Below are positions 32,690 to 40,882 of a stretch of 64,000 bases of DNA, one piece after another (position 1 is the first letter of the stretch; the number at the start of each line of letters is the position of its first letter). Position numbers and translations under genes: made by a program. The stretch comes from an uncultured Sphingopyxis sp. (GTDB lineage Bacteria; Pseudomonadota; Alphaproteobacteria; Sphingomonadales; Sphingomonadaceae). The stretch is taken from positions 2,480,001 to 2,544,000 of the forward strand of contig NZ_LT598653.1 of assembly GCF_900078365.1 (NCBI RefSeq), written 5' to 3'. The notes under the pieces are model-generated. The model did no database searches and was not told where the DNA came from. It worked only from the letters and a program-made list of their open reading frames with translations.

Positions 32690-33904
32690 CTAAGTAGAAA
32701 TTACTTCCTCGCTCGTCTCCCACCCCACCTGGGTCGGCTCGAAGCGCGAGCCGGTCTCGAGCGTGCGATGGACGGGGCAACGGTCGGCGACCGCGAGCAG
32801 TTCGGCATGCTGCGCCTCGTCGAGGTCGCCTTCGATCTCGATCCGGCGGCTGAAGATATCGGGCCTCTCCTGATCCTTTTCCTTGCGGTGGGTCACGCCG
32901 GTGCGGATGCGGTCGACGGACCAGCCCTTGCGATCGGCAAAGAGGCGCAGCGTCATCGTCGTGCAGGCGGCGAGCCCGGCGGAGAGCAGATTATAGGGCG
33001 TCGGGCCCGATCCGAGCCCGCCGGCGCTTTCGGGCTCGTCGGCGATGAAGGCGGCCTTGCCCGCGCGCATCGCCAGCTGAAACTTGCCGAGCCGCGTTTC
33101 CTCGGCACAGGCGTCGAAGCGGCTTTCGGCGGTCGGCGGCATCGCGGGAAGATAACGCTGCGCCCAAGCGGCGATCATGTCGGCCGCGAAATCGGCGTCG
33201 CGCGTGTCGCTGAGCAGATGATCGGCGCCGTCGAGCGAGACGAAGCTCTTGGGATGTTTCGCGGCGAGATAGAGGTTCGTGACATTCTCGATGCCGACGA
33301 CCTGATCGATCGGCGAATGGAGCAGCAGCAACGGGCGCTTCAGGCGCGCAACGCGCGCGCCCTGATCCTGTTCGCGCAAATTGGCGACGAGCTCGCGGCC
33401 GACGAGGAACGGACGCCCGCCGATCGACACCGTTCCACGCCCTTCACGCTCGACTTTCGCGAGCGCGTCGGGCTCGAACTGGCCGAGCGCATGTTCGACG
33501 TCGAAAGGCGCGGCGATCGTCGCGACGGCGTGGACGCCCGGCAGCGACTCCGCCGCGGCGAGCACCGCCGCGCCGCCGAGGCTATGGCCGACGAGCAGCA
33601 TCGGCGGCATGCCCGCGGCGGTCATCGCCTCCGCCGCGGCGACGAGATCCTTCACATCATGGCTGAAACCCGACGAGCCGAAATCGCCCTCGCTCGCGCC
33701 CAGCCCGGTGAAATCGAACCGCAGCACGCCGATGCCGGCGCCCGCCAGGCGGCGCGAAATCCGCACCGCGGCCTTGTTGTCCTTGCCGCAGGTGAAGCAA
33801 TGCGCGAACAGCGCCCACGCCCGCGTCGATCCGACCGGCAGCTCGAGCCGTCCCGAAAGGCGATCTCCGGCGACGTTGGGAAAATCGAACGGGCGCGTCG
33901 GCAT
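32690..33904 (-). CDS. Bifunctional alpha/beta hydrolase / OsmC-like protein
   Basis: 404 residues with two domains. Residues about 1-255: alpha/beta hydrolase, with HCFTCGKDN oxyanion region, nucleophile in VGHSLGG, acid in HSPIDQVV and His in DGADHLLS. Residues about 270-400: OsmC/Ohr fold with redox Cys pair in LAACTTMTLR and VADRCPVHRTLE and an Arg/Glu network. OsmC proteins reduce organic hydroperoxides using thiols. The fusion is a known architecture; how the two activities cooperate is not known. It ends a same-strand run starting at the SDR at 36381. Confidence 0.93.
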   Translation of the reverse strand: MPTRPFDFPNVAGDRLSGRLELPVGSTRAWALFAHCFTCGKDNKAAVRISRRLAGAGIGVLRFDFTGLGASEGDFGSSGFSHDVKDLVAAAEAMTAAGMPPMLLVGHSLGGAAVLAAAESLPGVHAVATIAAPFDVEHALGQFEPDALAKVEREGRGTVSIGGRPFLVGRELVANLREQDQGARVARLKRPLLLLHSPIDQVVGIENVTNLYLAAKHPKSFVSLDGADHLLSDTRDADFAADMIAAWAQRYLPAMPPTAESRFDACAEETRLGKFQLAMRAGKAAFIADEPESAGGLGSGPTPYNLLSAGLAACTTMTLRLFADRKGWSVDRIRTGVTHRKEKDQERPDIFSRRIEIEGDLDEAQHAELLAVADRCPVHRTLETGSRFEPTQVGWETSEEVIST

Positions 33905-33983
33905 CTCTCTCTCTCTCCGGTCATGGTCAGTCGATCGGTCGTGCCTAGCACAAATCGCGCGGAGGCGATGCGGCGGCGCGCCG

Positions 33984-34568
33984 TCAGGCGAGGCCTTCGG
34001 CCCTGAGCGTCGCCTGTACCGCCGGACGCGCGTTCAACCGCTGATGGATCGCGGCGATCGCGGGCGGAATTTCGACCCCGAAGCGTTCGGCCCAGCGCGT
34101 GTTCACGAACAGGTAGAAATCGGCGACGGTGGGCTGGTCGCCGAACAGATAGTCGCCCTTGATCGTGTCGCCGAGATAACGCATCCGCGCGGTGATATAA
34201 GCGCTCGCGGCGGCCTTCTGCTCGTCGGTGCCATTGTGCCAGAAGGGCTTGAAGCTCTTGTGGAGTTCGGTCGAGATATAGGCGAGCGCCTCGACCAGCC
34301 GGGTGCGGCCGAGCGGGCCGTCGAGCCCGAATTGCGGATAGACATCCGCGAGATAGTCGAGCACCGCGATATTCTCCGTAACGATCTCGCCATCGTCGAG
34401 GCGGAGCGCGGGGACATAGCCCTTGCGCGTGACGCTGTTGAAATCGGCGCCGCTCGCGGTGATCTTGGTGCGGATGTCGACGCTCTCATTCGCGAACGGT
34501 GCGCCGACCTCGTGGAGCACGATATGGGCGGCGAGGCTGCAGGCCCAGGGGCAATAATAGAGCTTCAT
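33984..34568 (-). CDS. Glutathione S-transferase (beta-class-like)
   Basis: 194 residues. The N-terminal thioredoxin fold has the beta-class start MKLYYCPWACSLAAHIVLHE with the catalytic-type Cys6 and Ser11, GYVPALRLDDGEIVTENIAVLDYL with cis-Pro and the ENIA glutathione-binding motif; the C-terminal helical domain has GDQPTVADFYLFV. It conjugates glutathione to electrophiles or works as a thiol reductase. It sits in an apparent operon with AhpD-like and OsmC genes, in keeping with stress defence. Confidence 0.93.
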   Translation of the reverse strand: MKLYYCPWACSLAAHIVLHEVGAPFANESVDIRTKITASGADFNSVTRKGYVPALRLDDGEIVTENIAVLDYLADVYPQFGLDGPLGRTRLVEALAYISTELHKSFKPFWHNGTDEQKAAASAYITARMRYLGDTIKGDYLFGDQPTVADFYLFVNTRWAERFGVEIPPAIAAIHQRLNARPAVQATLRAEGLA

Positions 34569-34589
34569 CGATCCTCTCCTGAAAAGGGG

Positions 34590-34624
34590 GCCGCCGGGAT
34601 AGCGGAGGGCGATATCCCGGCGGC
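34590..34624. terminator. 12-bp perfect stem-loop between AhpD-like and GST genes
   Basis: gccgccgggata pairs with tatcccggcggc around an 11-nt loop. On the minus strand it is followed by ccccctttt. It may attenuate transcription from the AhpD gene into the GST gene rather than end it, as the GST start is only 22 bp away. Confidence 0.55.
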
Positions 34625-34679
34625 GGGGTGGTGCCGGACGGCAGGGTCAGGTGTCCGGCACGCGGGGGCCGTGGGCTCG

Positions 34680-35138
34680 TCAGGCCGCGGCGGCCTGTGT
34701 GACCGGATGGACCGCGCGCAGGCTGATCTGCACCGTGTTCCAGAAGTTGATCGCGGCGATCGCGACAGTCAGATAAGCGATTTCCTTGTCGTCGAAATGC
34801 GCCTTGAGCAGCTCGTAATCGGCGTCCGGCGCGTGTGTCTTGCCGATGCGGGTCAGCTTTTCGGTCCAGTTCAGCGCGGCGCGTTCGCGGTCGGTGTAGA
34901 GCGGCGATTCGCGCCAAGCGTCGAGCAGGTGGATGCGCATATCGCTCTCCCCATGCTTCACCGCGTCGGTGACGTGCATATGGATGCAGAAGGCGCAGCC
35001 GTTGATCTGCGACGCGCGCAGCTTCACCAGTTCGACAAGGCCGTGTTCGAGGCCCGAGTTTTCGAACGCCGCCTCGACGGCGAGCATGCCTTTCATCGCG
35101 TCGGGGGCGGCCTGGAAGATATTCATGCGAGGGGTCAT
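34680..35138 (-). CDS. Carboxymuconolactone decarboxylase / AhpD-like peroxidase
   Basis: 152 residues of the CMD fold. The redox-type CxxC is in NGCAFCIHMHVTDAVKHGE with the downstream His, as in AhpD-like alkylhydroperoxidases; ALNWTEKLTRIGK is the following conserved helix. Probably reduces peroxides or acts as a thiol relay. The ATG at 35138 follows aggag; MNIFQAAP at 35126 is an alternative. It lies 25 bp after the upstream membrane protein gene. Confidence 0.92.
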   Translation of the reverse strand: MTPRMNIFQAAPDAMKGMLAVEAAFENSGLEHGLVELVKLRASQINGCAFCIHMHVTDAVKHGESDMRIHLLDAWRESPLYTDRERAALNWTEKLTRIGKTHAPDADYELLKAHFDDKEIAYLTVAIAAINFWNTVQISLRAVHPVTQAAAA

Positions 35139-35163
35139 CGGTCTTCTCCTGTTTGCTGGGGGG

Positions 35164-35589
35164 TTATTGATCGGGGGCGGTATCCGCGCGCGTCTGCCGG
35201 GCGTCGGCGGCCGCCCATATCGACAGCAGCGCGATGAGGATCGCGGGCAAGGTGACCGCGGGAAAATCGCGCGCGAGCGCGGACGGGCCGCAAATGCCGA
35301 CGGCGACTTCCCAGAAGTGGAAGAGCGCATGGCCCGACAGCCAGAGCGCCGCGGTCGTCCACAAGAGGATGCGATATTGCGGGCGAAAAACTCCGACGAG
35401 AAGCGCGGTTCCGACGAAGAGGTAGATCAGCCCGATGTCGCGGATGAAATGCTGGTTGAACGGCCCGGTGGTCGTGACGCCGGGGACGGCGAGATACCAG
35501 TCGGCGGGCGAATGGAGCATGAAGAGCGCGTTCGCTTCAGCGCCGATGCCGAGGATGATAGCGGTCCAGATACAGATGGTCTTGAGCAT
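35164..35589 (-). CDS. Small four-TM membrane protein, unrecognised
   Basis: 141 residues with four hydrophobic segments (TICIWTAIILGIGAEANALFML, DIGLIYLFVGTALLVGVF, LLWTTAALWLSGHALFHFWEV, AVTLPAILIALLSIWAA). The size and layout resemble DoxX-like or DUF4345-like proteins, but no firm assignment is possible. His residues in the loops (NQHFIRD, GHALFHFWE) could matter. It sits inside the SDR-AhpD-GST run. Confidence 0.8.
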   Translation of the reverse strand: MLKTICIWTAIILGIGAEANALFMLHSPADWYLAVPGVTTTGPFNQHFIRDIGLIYLFVGTALLVGVFRPQYRILLWTTAALWLSGHALFHFWEVAVGICGPSALARDFPAVTLPAILIALLSIWAAADARQTRADTAPDQ

Positions 35590-35622
35590 GACACTCTCTC
35601 CCCTGAAAAATCGCGAGCGAAG

Positions 35623-36381
35623 TTATTTCTTCGGCAGCGGCGGGACGTTTTCGAGCCACCAGTCGAAGCGCGTCGCGCCGAGCTTGGCGCCGGGTCCGGG
35701 GATCAGCGTGTCATCCTCGAGCCGGAGGCCGAAATAGCGCGCCTCGGGGTCGACGACGACCGGCCGCGTACCGCCGTCGAAGGCGAGCACCTTGCCGACG
35801 ATCTCGTCGAGGTGGAATTTCTCGGGACCGCCGATCTCCACGATCCGGTTGGCGGGCGCGGCGAGCGCCACCGCGGTCACCGCATCGGCGACGTCCTCGG
35901 CCGCCATCGGCTGGATAAAGGCATGCGATAGACGGACCTCGTCGCCGACGACGGCCGCCTGGCCGATGCCGCGCAGGAACTCCATGAACTGGGTCGCGTG
36001 GATGATCGTGTAGGGAATGCCGCTGTCGCGGATCAGCTTTTCCTGCGCCTGCTTGGCGACGAAATAGGGGCTGACCCCCATTTTTTCGGTACCGACGACC
36101 GAGAGCGCGATATGATGGCCGACGCCCGCGGCCTTTTCGGCCGCCGCGACATTCCGGCCCGCGGTCGTGAAGAAGTCGATCGCCGCTTCGTCGAAGGTCG
36201 GCGAGTTGGCGAGATCGACGACGACCTCGGCGCCGGTCAGGGCTTCGGCAAGCCCTTCGCCGGTGAGCGTGTTGACGCCGGTGTTGGGCGCGGCGGCGAC
36301 CGCCTGATGCCCCTTCGCATTGAGCTTGCTGACGACCTTTGAACCGATGAGCCCGGTTCCGCCGATCACGACGATCTTCAT
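35623..36381 (-). CDS. NAD(P)-binding SDR family protein (NmrA-like)
   Basis: 252 residues, paralogue of 31849-32601. GGTGLIG (7-13), GVNTLTGEGLAEALTGAEVVVD, HHIALSVVGTEKMG and YFVAKQAQEKLI match throughout. It probably binds NADP; reaction unknown. The ATG at 36381 opens a five-gene minus-strand run (SDR, membrane protein, AhpD-like, GST, hydrolase-OsmC). Two GTACC boxes lie 100 to 137 bp upstream, matching those at the MocR gene. An upstream in-frame start at 36489 would cover these boxes and is rejected. Confidence 0.9.
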   Translation of the reverse strand: MKIVVIGGTGLIGSKVVSKLNAKGHQAVAAAPNTGVNTLTGEGLAEALTGAEVVVDLANSPTFDEAAIDFFTTAGRNVAAAEKAAGVGHHIALSVVGTEKMGVSPYFVAKQAQEKLIRDSGIPYTIIHATQFMEFLRGIGQAAVVGDEVRLSHAFIQPMAAEDVADAVTAVALAAPANRIVEIGGPEKFHLDEIVGKVLAFDGGTRPVVVDPEARYFGLRLEDDTLIPGPGAKLGATRFDWWLENVPPLPKK

Positions 36382-36768
36382 GGCTGCTGCCCTTTCCCTG
36401 CAACGACGCGGGTTGCGTCCGTTGCCATGGGGATAACCGGGCGAGCGTCGCTCATGCAGACCTGAGAGGTGCGAAAGCCACTGTACCATGGGGAGGCCGC
36501 GCGCGCCGTTGGTACAATCAGGCGGTCAGAATTCGGACCTTACCGGAGCGGGAACGCGCTGTTCTAATCGCCGCATCGAGACGGATCGCGCAGCCTCCCC
36601 CTCCCCCGCGCGGTCCGTCTCGACCGCATCGGACTGCGGACTTTGTGGAGCCGTGTTAATCGGACGCGACAGGGATGATGAACGCAGGGGTTTTTCCGGT
36701 TTCTCCCTGCGGCCAACGAATTGGCAGGCGAGCATCCTACCTGTCCGGCTCCCATTTTTCCCGATGGA
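36382..36768. other. Intergenic region with MocR-type boxes and a long hairpin
   Basis: 387 bp without a credible gene. It holds the two GTACC boxes (36481-36518) and an inverted repeat whose arms tcgagacgga (36576-36585) and tccgtctcga (36614-36623) extend inward by five further pairs after one wobble. The hairpin lies nearer the end of the SGNH gene and may limit read-through from either side. Confidence 0.65.
36481..36518. promoter_or_regulatory. Inverted pair of GTACC boxes upstream of the SDR-OsmC operon
   Basis: CTGTACCA (36481-36488) and the opposed TTGGTACAAT (36509-36518) form an inverted pair with 21 bp between. They match the boxes at the MocR locus 7.6 kb away. They are 100-137 bp upstream of the SDR start codon. 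Confidence 0.55.
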
Positions 36769-37734
36769 TCAGGACGCAGCGGCGAGCGTGTCGCGCGCGA
36801 CGCGTTGCAGCGCGGCGGCCTGAGCGTCCGACAGGCCAAGCTCGTCGGCGCCCTTTTCCTTGGGGCCGAGCTTCGTCGGGTCGATGCCGGTGACCGCGCC
36901 GAAGGTGACGAGCGCCGAAAGATAATAGCCCGCGACGCTGGCGTGATAATGGTCATAGGCCCAGAGGTCGAGCTGGCCGTAGCCGATCCCGTCATAGGGG
37001 TCGGGGTCGGCGACGCCCTCCCCCATCGCGCGGTTCCATGCCTGTCCGACCGGCAATACGCCCGTCACGCCGGGATTGGCGACGCGCGCGCGATCGGCGG
37101 CGGCGCGCAGGTCCTCCGCCATCGCGGTCACCGGCTTGCCATACCAATGTCCCTTGGGCTTGTAAGTCTGGTCGGCACGCGTCCAGGTCGCGACGAGGCG
37201 GATGTCGACCGCGGGATTGCGCGCCTTGAACAGCGCGGTCAGCCGCGCGACGTCGCGCAGATAATTCGTGGCGTCGCCGGGCCTGGCACGGTCGAGCGTG
37301 CTGAGTTCCTGCAGCACGACGACGTCCCACGGCCGGTCGAACAGCGCGCGCCGCTCGTCATAGTGAAAGCCGAGCGTCTTGCCGCCCTGCGTCTCGAGGC
37401 TGACGCGATAATCGAGCCCCATTTGCTCGGTGAACAGCTTGAACAGCGCGGGGACGCCGCCATAGCCCGCCTTGTTAAGATCGGTGACCGACCCCGCGCG
37501 CCAGTTGCGCGCCGCCGAATGCGCGCCCTGCGTGAAGCTGTTGCCGATGAAGAGGATCGTCTTCGGCGCCGCCTTGGGCTCGGCCGCCGATGCGACGGCT
37601 TCACCATGCGGGGCGGTGCCGGCGACCGCCTGGCCGGGCGCGCACCCCGCCAGCGCCAGCAGCACTGCTCCCGACATGGCCTTCAGGGGTCCAGTGGATC
37701 GAAGCCCCGAAGCTCTTTGCATTTGGTTTCGCAT
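36769..37734 (-). CDS. SGNH/GDSL-like hydrolase lipoprotein
   Basis: 321 residues. The signal ends in LLALAGC, giving a lipid-anchor Cys. The mature part opens with ILFIGNSFTQGAH, the SGNH block I with nucleophile Ser, and has the late DHYHASVAGYYLSAL segment with the Asp-x-x-His pair. Predicted esterase or deacetylase on the outer or inner membrane surface. Its ATG overlaps the stop of the TonB receptor (TGATG), so the receptor and hydrolase are coupled, suggesting it works on material taken up by that receptor. Confidence 0.85.
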   Translation of the reverse strand: MRNQMQRASGLRSTGPLKAMSGAVLLALAGCAPGQAVAGTAPHGEAVASAAEPKAAPKTILFIGNSFTQGAHSAARNWRAGSVTDLNKAGYGGVPALFKLFTEQMGLDYRVSLETQGGKTLGFHYDERRALFDRPWDVVVLQELSTLDRARPGDATNYLRDVARLTALFKARNPAVDIRLVATWTRADQTYKPKGHWYGKPVTAMAEDLRAAADRARVANPGVTGVLPVGQAWNRAMGEGVADPDPYDGIGYGQLDLWAYDHYHASVAGYYLSALVTFGAVTGIDPTKLGPKEKGADELGLSDAQAAALQRVARDTLAAAS

Positions 37735-40700
37735 CAGAATTTCACCGTCGCGCCGACATAGAAGCGGCGGCCGGCAATATCATAGACGCCGTTCTGGTTG
37801 GTCAAGCGCCCGCTCTCGGTGCCGCTCGGCAGGAAGGGGCTGACCGAATTGAACAGGTTGTTCACCCCGCCATAGAGGCGGAATTCCTTGCCGCCGCTGT
37901 CGACGTCGAACGACAGGAACAGGTCATGTTCCCACACGTCGCCGATGTTGAGGAAGACCGGCACCTCGGCGTTCGGATTGGTTTCGAGCAGGGCGGCATA
38001 TTGGTCGGCGAGCGAATTGCTGTCGTTGATCTTGCCATAATAGGTCGTCGTCCAGCGGATGCGGAAATTGTCGAGCTTCCAGCTCAGCGAACCGCGCGCG
38101 CGATATTTGAAGCTGCCTTCGGCAAGGTCGCCCGCAAGGTCGTTGGTGACGGTCCCGTCGACGCCCTGAAACTGCACCTTCTGCTTCAGCACATGCGTGC
38201 CGTCGTAGCGCAGGTCGAAGCGGCCGGGGATGCCGAGCGCGTCGTCGAGGCGGAAGCGATAGTTGAAGGCGACGTCGATCCCCTGCGTGTCGAAGCGCGC
38301 GAGATTGACCTGCCGCTGGACCAGCTCGACGATCTGGCCGTTGTTCGCGTTGCGCGTGATGTCGGCGCAGAAGGGGTTGTCGGCCTGCGGCACGTCGGTG
38401 TCGTAGCATTGCAGCTGGATGTCGCGGTTCGAATAGGCGTCGATCGCGTCCTTGATGCGGATGTCGTAATAATCGACCGCGATCGTCAGCCCCGGCACGA
38501 AACGCGGCGCGAGTACGGCGCCGAGCGTCAGCGTGTCGGCGGTTTCCTCCTTGAGGTCGAGATTGCCGCCGTTGGGGCTGTAGAGGTTGTTGCCCGCCTG
38601 CGTATAACGCTGCGTCACATTGTCGGCCGCCTGCTGCGCGAACAGCGCCTGGATACCCGGATCGAGGCGGCAATTGGCGGCGAGGCGTCCCGCGGTGGTC
38701 GGGGTCACGCCATCGCAGAGGTCGTTCGCCGCCTCGAAATTGCCGCGCGGCGGCGAATAAAGCTCGGCGATGTCGGGCGCGCGCTGGGCGCGGGCGAATT
38801 GGGCGCGGAAGCGGATGTCGGGGATCGGCGCATATTGCACGCCGCCGCGCCAGCTAAACACCGTGCCGACCCGGTCGATATTATAATCGGCGACGCGCGC
38901 CGAGGCATCGACGCTGAGCAGATAGGCGCCCGGCGCATCGCGGAGCAGCGGCACGCTGACTTCGCCATAGCCCTCCAGCGCGCGGATCGAGCCGCCGAAA
39001 TTGGGCACGGCATTGCCCGTCGTCCCGCCGGTCTGCGACAGGAGATCGCCGGTGAGTTCCTGGCTGTCCTTGCGGTAATCGATGCCGAAGGCGGCCCCGA
39101 CCGGGCCGGCAGGAAGCTGGAACAGTTCGCCGGTGACGAACGCCTGTCCGGTATATTGACGGATCGTCAGTTCCTGATGCAGGTCGGCGCGGATCCAGGC
39201 CGCCATGTCGGGCGTGATCGCCCCCTCGCCGAACAGGTCGATCGCGACGCAGCCCGCGGCGCGCGCGTCGGCGTCGGCGCATTGCGGTCCGTTCGGACCC
39301 ATTTCGGCGTTAAGCGCCTGCGTCAGATGGACGCCGTTGATCTCGTTCCGTCGCCACTGGTCCTGCTTGTACTGGCCGTAACCGAAGCTCGCTTCCCAGT
39401 TCCAGCTGTCCGAAATCTTGCCGCGCAGGCCGGCCCAGCTGCGGATCGTCTCGCGCTTGTTCTCGGTGATCTGGCCGCCGACCTCGTCGAAGCGGCGGTC
39501 CCATGCGATGCCCGCGCCGGTCGATGGTGTCTCGTTGCCGCGCAGTTCGGCGGGGACAAAGGGATTGCAGCCGCCGGTGCGGAGACAAGGGATTTTGCCA
39601 TATTCGATCTCGGTCGTGATGCCGGTGACGGGATCGGTCAGCGGATAGGTCGAATCCCAGCCGATACCGACCGCCTCGCGCGTTTCGCCTGAGGTAATCC
39701 GCGAATATTGCAACTGGGCGAAGGCTTCGACCGCGTCGGAAAATTCATATTCGAGCTTGGCCGCGCCGAGATAGCGTTTGCGCGCGAGGATCAGCGAGCG
39801 GCCGGTGCGCTGGTTGTAGCCGTCGCGATTGGGAAGGAAATAGCCGGTGTTGCCGTCGTCGGTGGTGCCGACGTCGATCGGCTCTCCGGTCTGGACGTCG
39901 GGACCGAGCGGGACGAGCTCGCCGCCCCGATAGAAGCGGTCACGCCGCGAATTTCCTCCCGAAAAGACCCCGCCCGGAATGAACACGCTGAGGTCGCTCA
40001 TCATCAACGGCGGAAATTCCGACGCGGGGCGCGATCCACTCGCGGGAGCCCCGTTCTCGTTGATATAGACACCCTCGAACTCGTTGATGCCGTTTTCGAA
40101 ATCATAGCCGTAGGAGACCGGCCGCACCGCCCATTCGCGGTCGACCGCACGGATGCCCCAATCGCGGTCATAGGTACCGCTGACGAGGAAATAGCCGCGG
40201 CCGTCGGCGAAGCGCGTCCCGTAAGTCGCGCCGAGCGTCAGTTCCTGCCCGTCGCCCTCTGCGGTGAGGCCGGCGCGCGCGCGCAGCGTCAGGCCGCGTT
40301 CGTTCTTCTTGGTGATGATGTTGACGACGCCCGCGACCGCGTCCGAACCATAGACCGACGAAGTGCCGCCGGTGATGACCTCGACCCGGTCGATGAAATC
40401 GCTGGGGATCGTCGACAGGCTGACGAGGTTGGAAATGCCGCTGTTCGACACGGTGCGGCGGCCGTCGACGAGGACGAGCGTGCGGTTCGAGCCGAGGCTG
40501 CGCAGTTCGATCGAGCTGAGGCCCGAATTCTGCGTGTTGCCCGTGACCGTCGCGTCGTTGGTCGTCGAGGACAGCTGCGGCAGGTCGGCGAGCGTCTCGC
40601 TGAGTTCGCTGTCGCCCGATTCGAGCAGATCCTCGGACGAAACGCCGATCACCGGTGCCGGCGTGTCATAGGTTTCGCGCGCGATGCGGCTGCCGGTGAC

Positions 40701-40850
40701 GACGATCGCCTCTTCGCCCGGCGCCACCGCGGCGGCGGCCTCGGCGGGCGCTTCCTGCGCGGCGAGCGGGGCGGCGAAAGCGCCGATGCCGGCGAGCACG
40801 AGTGCGGTGCGGCTGCTGTGGCGGGCCCAGCGGGCTTTGGTCATAGTCAT
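37734..40850 (-). CDS. TonB-dependent receptor (about 1038 residues)
   Basis: Signal peptide ending AAPLAAQE, TonB-box-like EEAIVVTGSRI, then the plug with APVIGVSSEDLLESGDSELSETLADLP, RTLVLVDGRRTV and GTSSVYGSDAVAGVVNIIT, and a long 22-strand barrel ending RRFYVGATVKF with a terminal Phe. This large variety is common in sphingomonads and xanthomonads; ligand not predictable, but peptide- and glycan-related receptors are of this type. Start ATG 40850 follows ggggag; a frame extending into dctA is not coding. The downstream SGNH lipoprotein is translationally coupled. Confidence 0.93.
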   Translation of the reverse strand: MTMTKARWARHSSRTALVLAGIGAFAAPLAAQEAPAEAAAAVAPGEEAIVVTGSRIARETYDTPAPVIGVSSEDLLESGDSELSETLADLPQLSSTTNDATVTGNTQNSGLSSIELRSLGSNRTLVLVDGRRTVSNSGISNLVSLSTIPSDFIDRVEVITGGTSSVYGSDAVAGVVNIITKKNERGLTLRARAGLTAEGDGQELTLGATYGTRFADGRGYFLVSGTYDRDWGIRAVDREWAVRPVSYGYDFENGINEFEGVYINENGAPASGSRPASEFPPLMMSDLSVFIPGGVFSGGNSRRDRFYRGGELVPLGPDVQTGEPIDVGTTDDGNTGYFLPNRDGYNQRTGRSLILARKRYLGAAKLEYEFSDAVEAFAQLQYSRITSGETREAVGIGWDSTYPLTDPVTGITTEIEYGKIPCLRTGGCNPFVPAELRGNETPSTGAGIAWDRRFDEVGGQITENKRETIRSWAGLRGKISDSWNWEASFGYGQYKQDQWRRNEINGVHLTQALNAEMGPNGPQCADADARAAGCVAIDLFGEGAITPDMAAWIRADLHQELTIRQYTGQAFVTGELFQLPAGPVGAAFGIDYRKDSQELTGDLLSQTGGTTGNAVPNFGGSIRALEGYGEVSVPLLRDAPGAYLLSVDASARVADYNIDRVGTVFSWRGGVQYAPIPDIRFRAQFARAQRAPDIAELYSPPRGNFEAANDLCDGVTPTTAGRLAANCRLDPGIQALFAQQAADNVTQRYTQAGNNLYSPNGGNLDLKEETADTLTLGAVLAPRFVPGLTIAVDYYDIRIKDAIDAYSNRDIQLQCYDTDVPQADNPFCADITRNANNGQIVELVQRQVNLARFDTQGIDVAFNYRFRLDDALGIPGRFDLRYDGTHVLKQKVQFQGVDGTVTNDLAGDLAEGSFKYRARGSLSWKLDNFRIRWTTTYYGKINDSNSLADQYAALLETNPNAEVPVFLNIGDVWEHDLFLSFDVDSGGKEFRLYGGVNNLFNSVSPFLPSGTESGRLTNQNGVYDIAGRRFYVGATVKF

Positions 40851-40882
40851 TGTCTCACTCCCCATATCTTGTCTTTGTCCGG

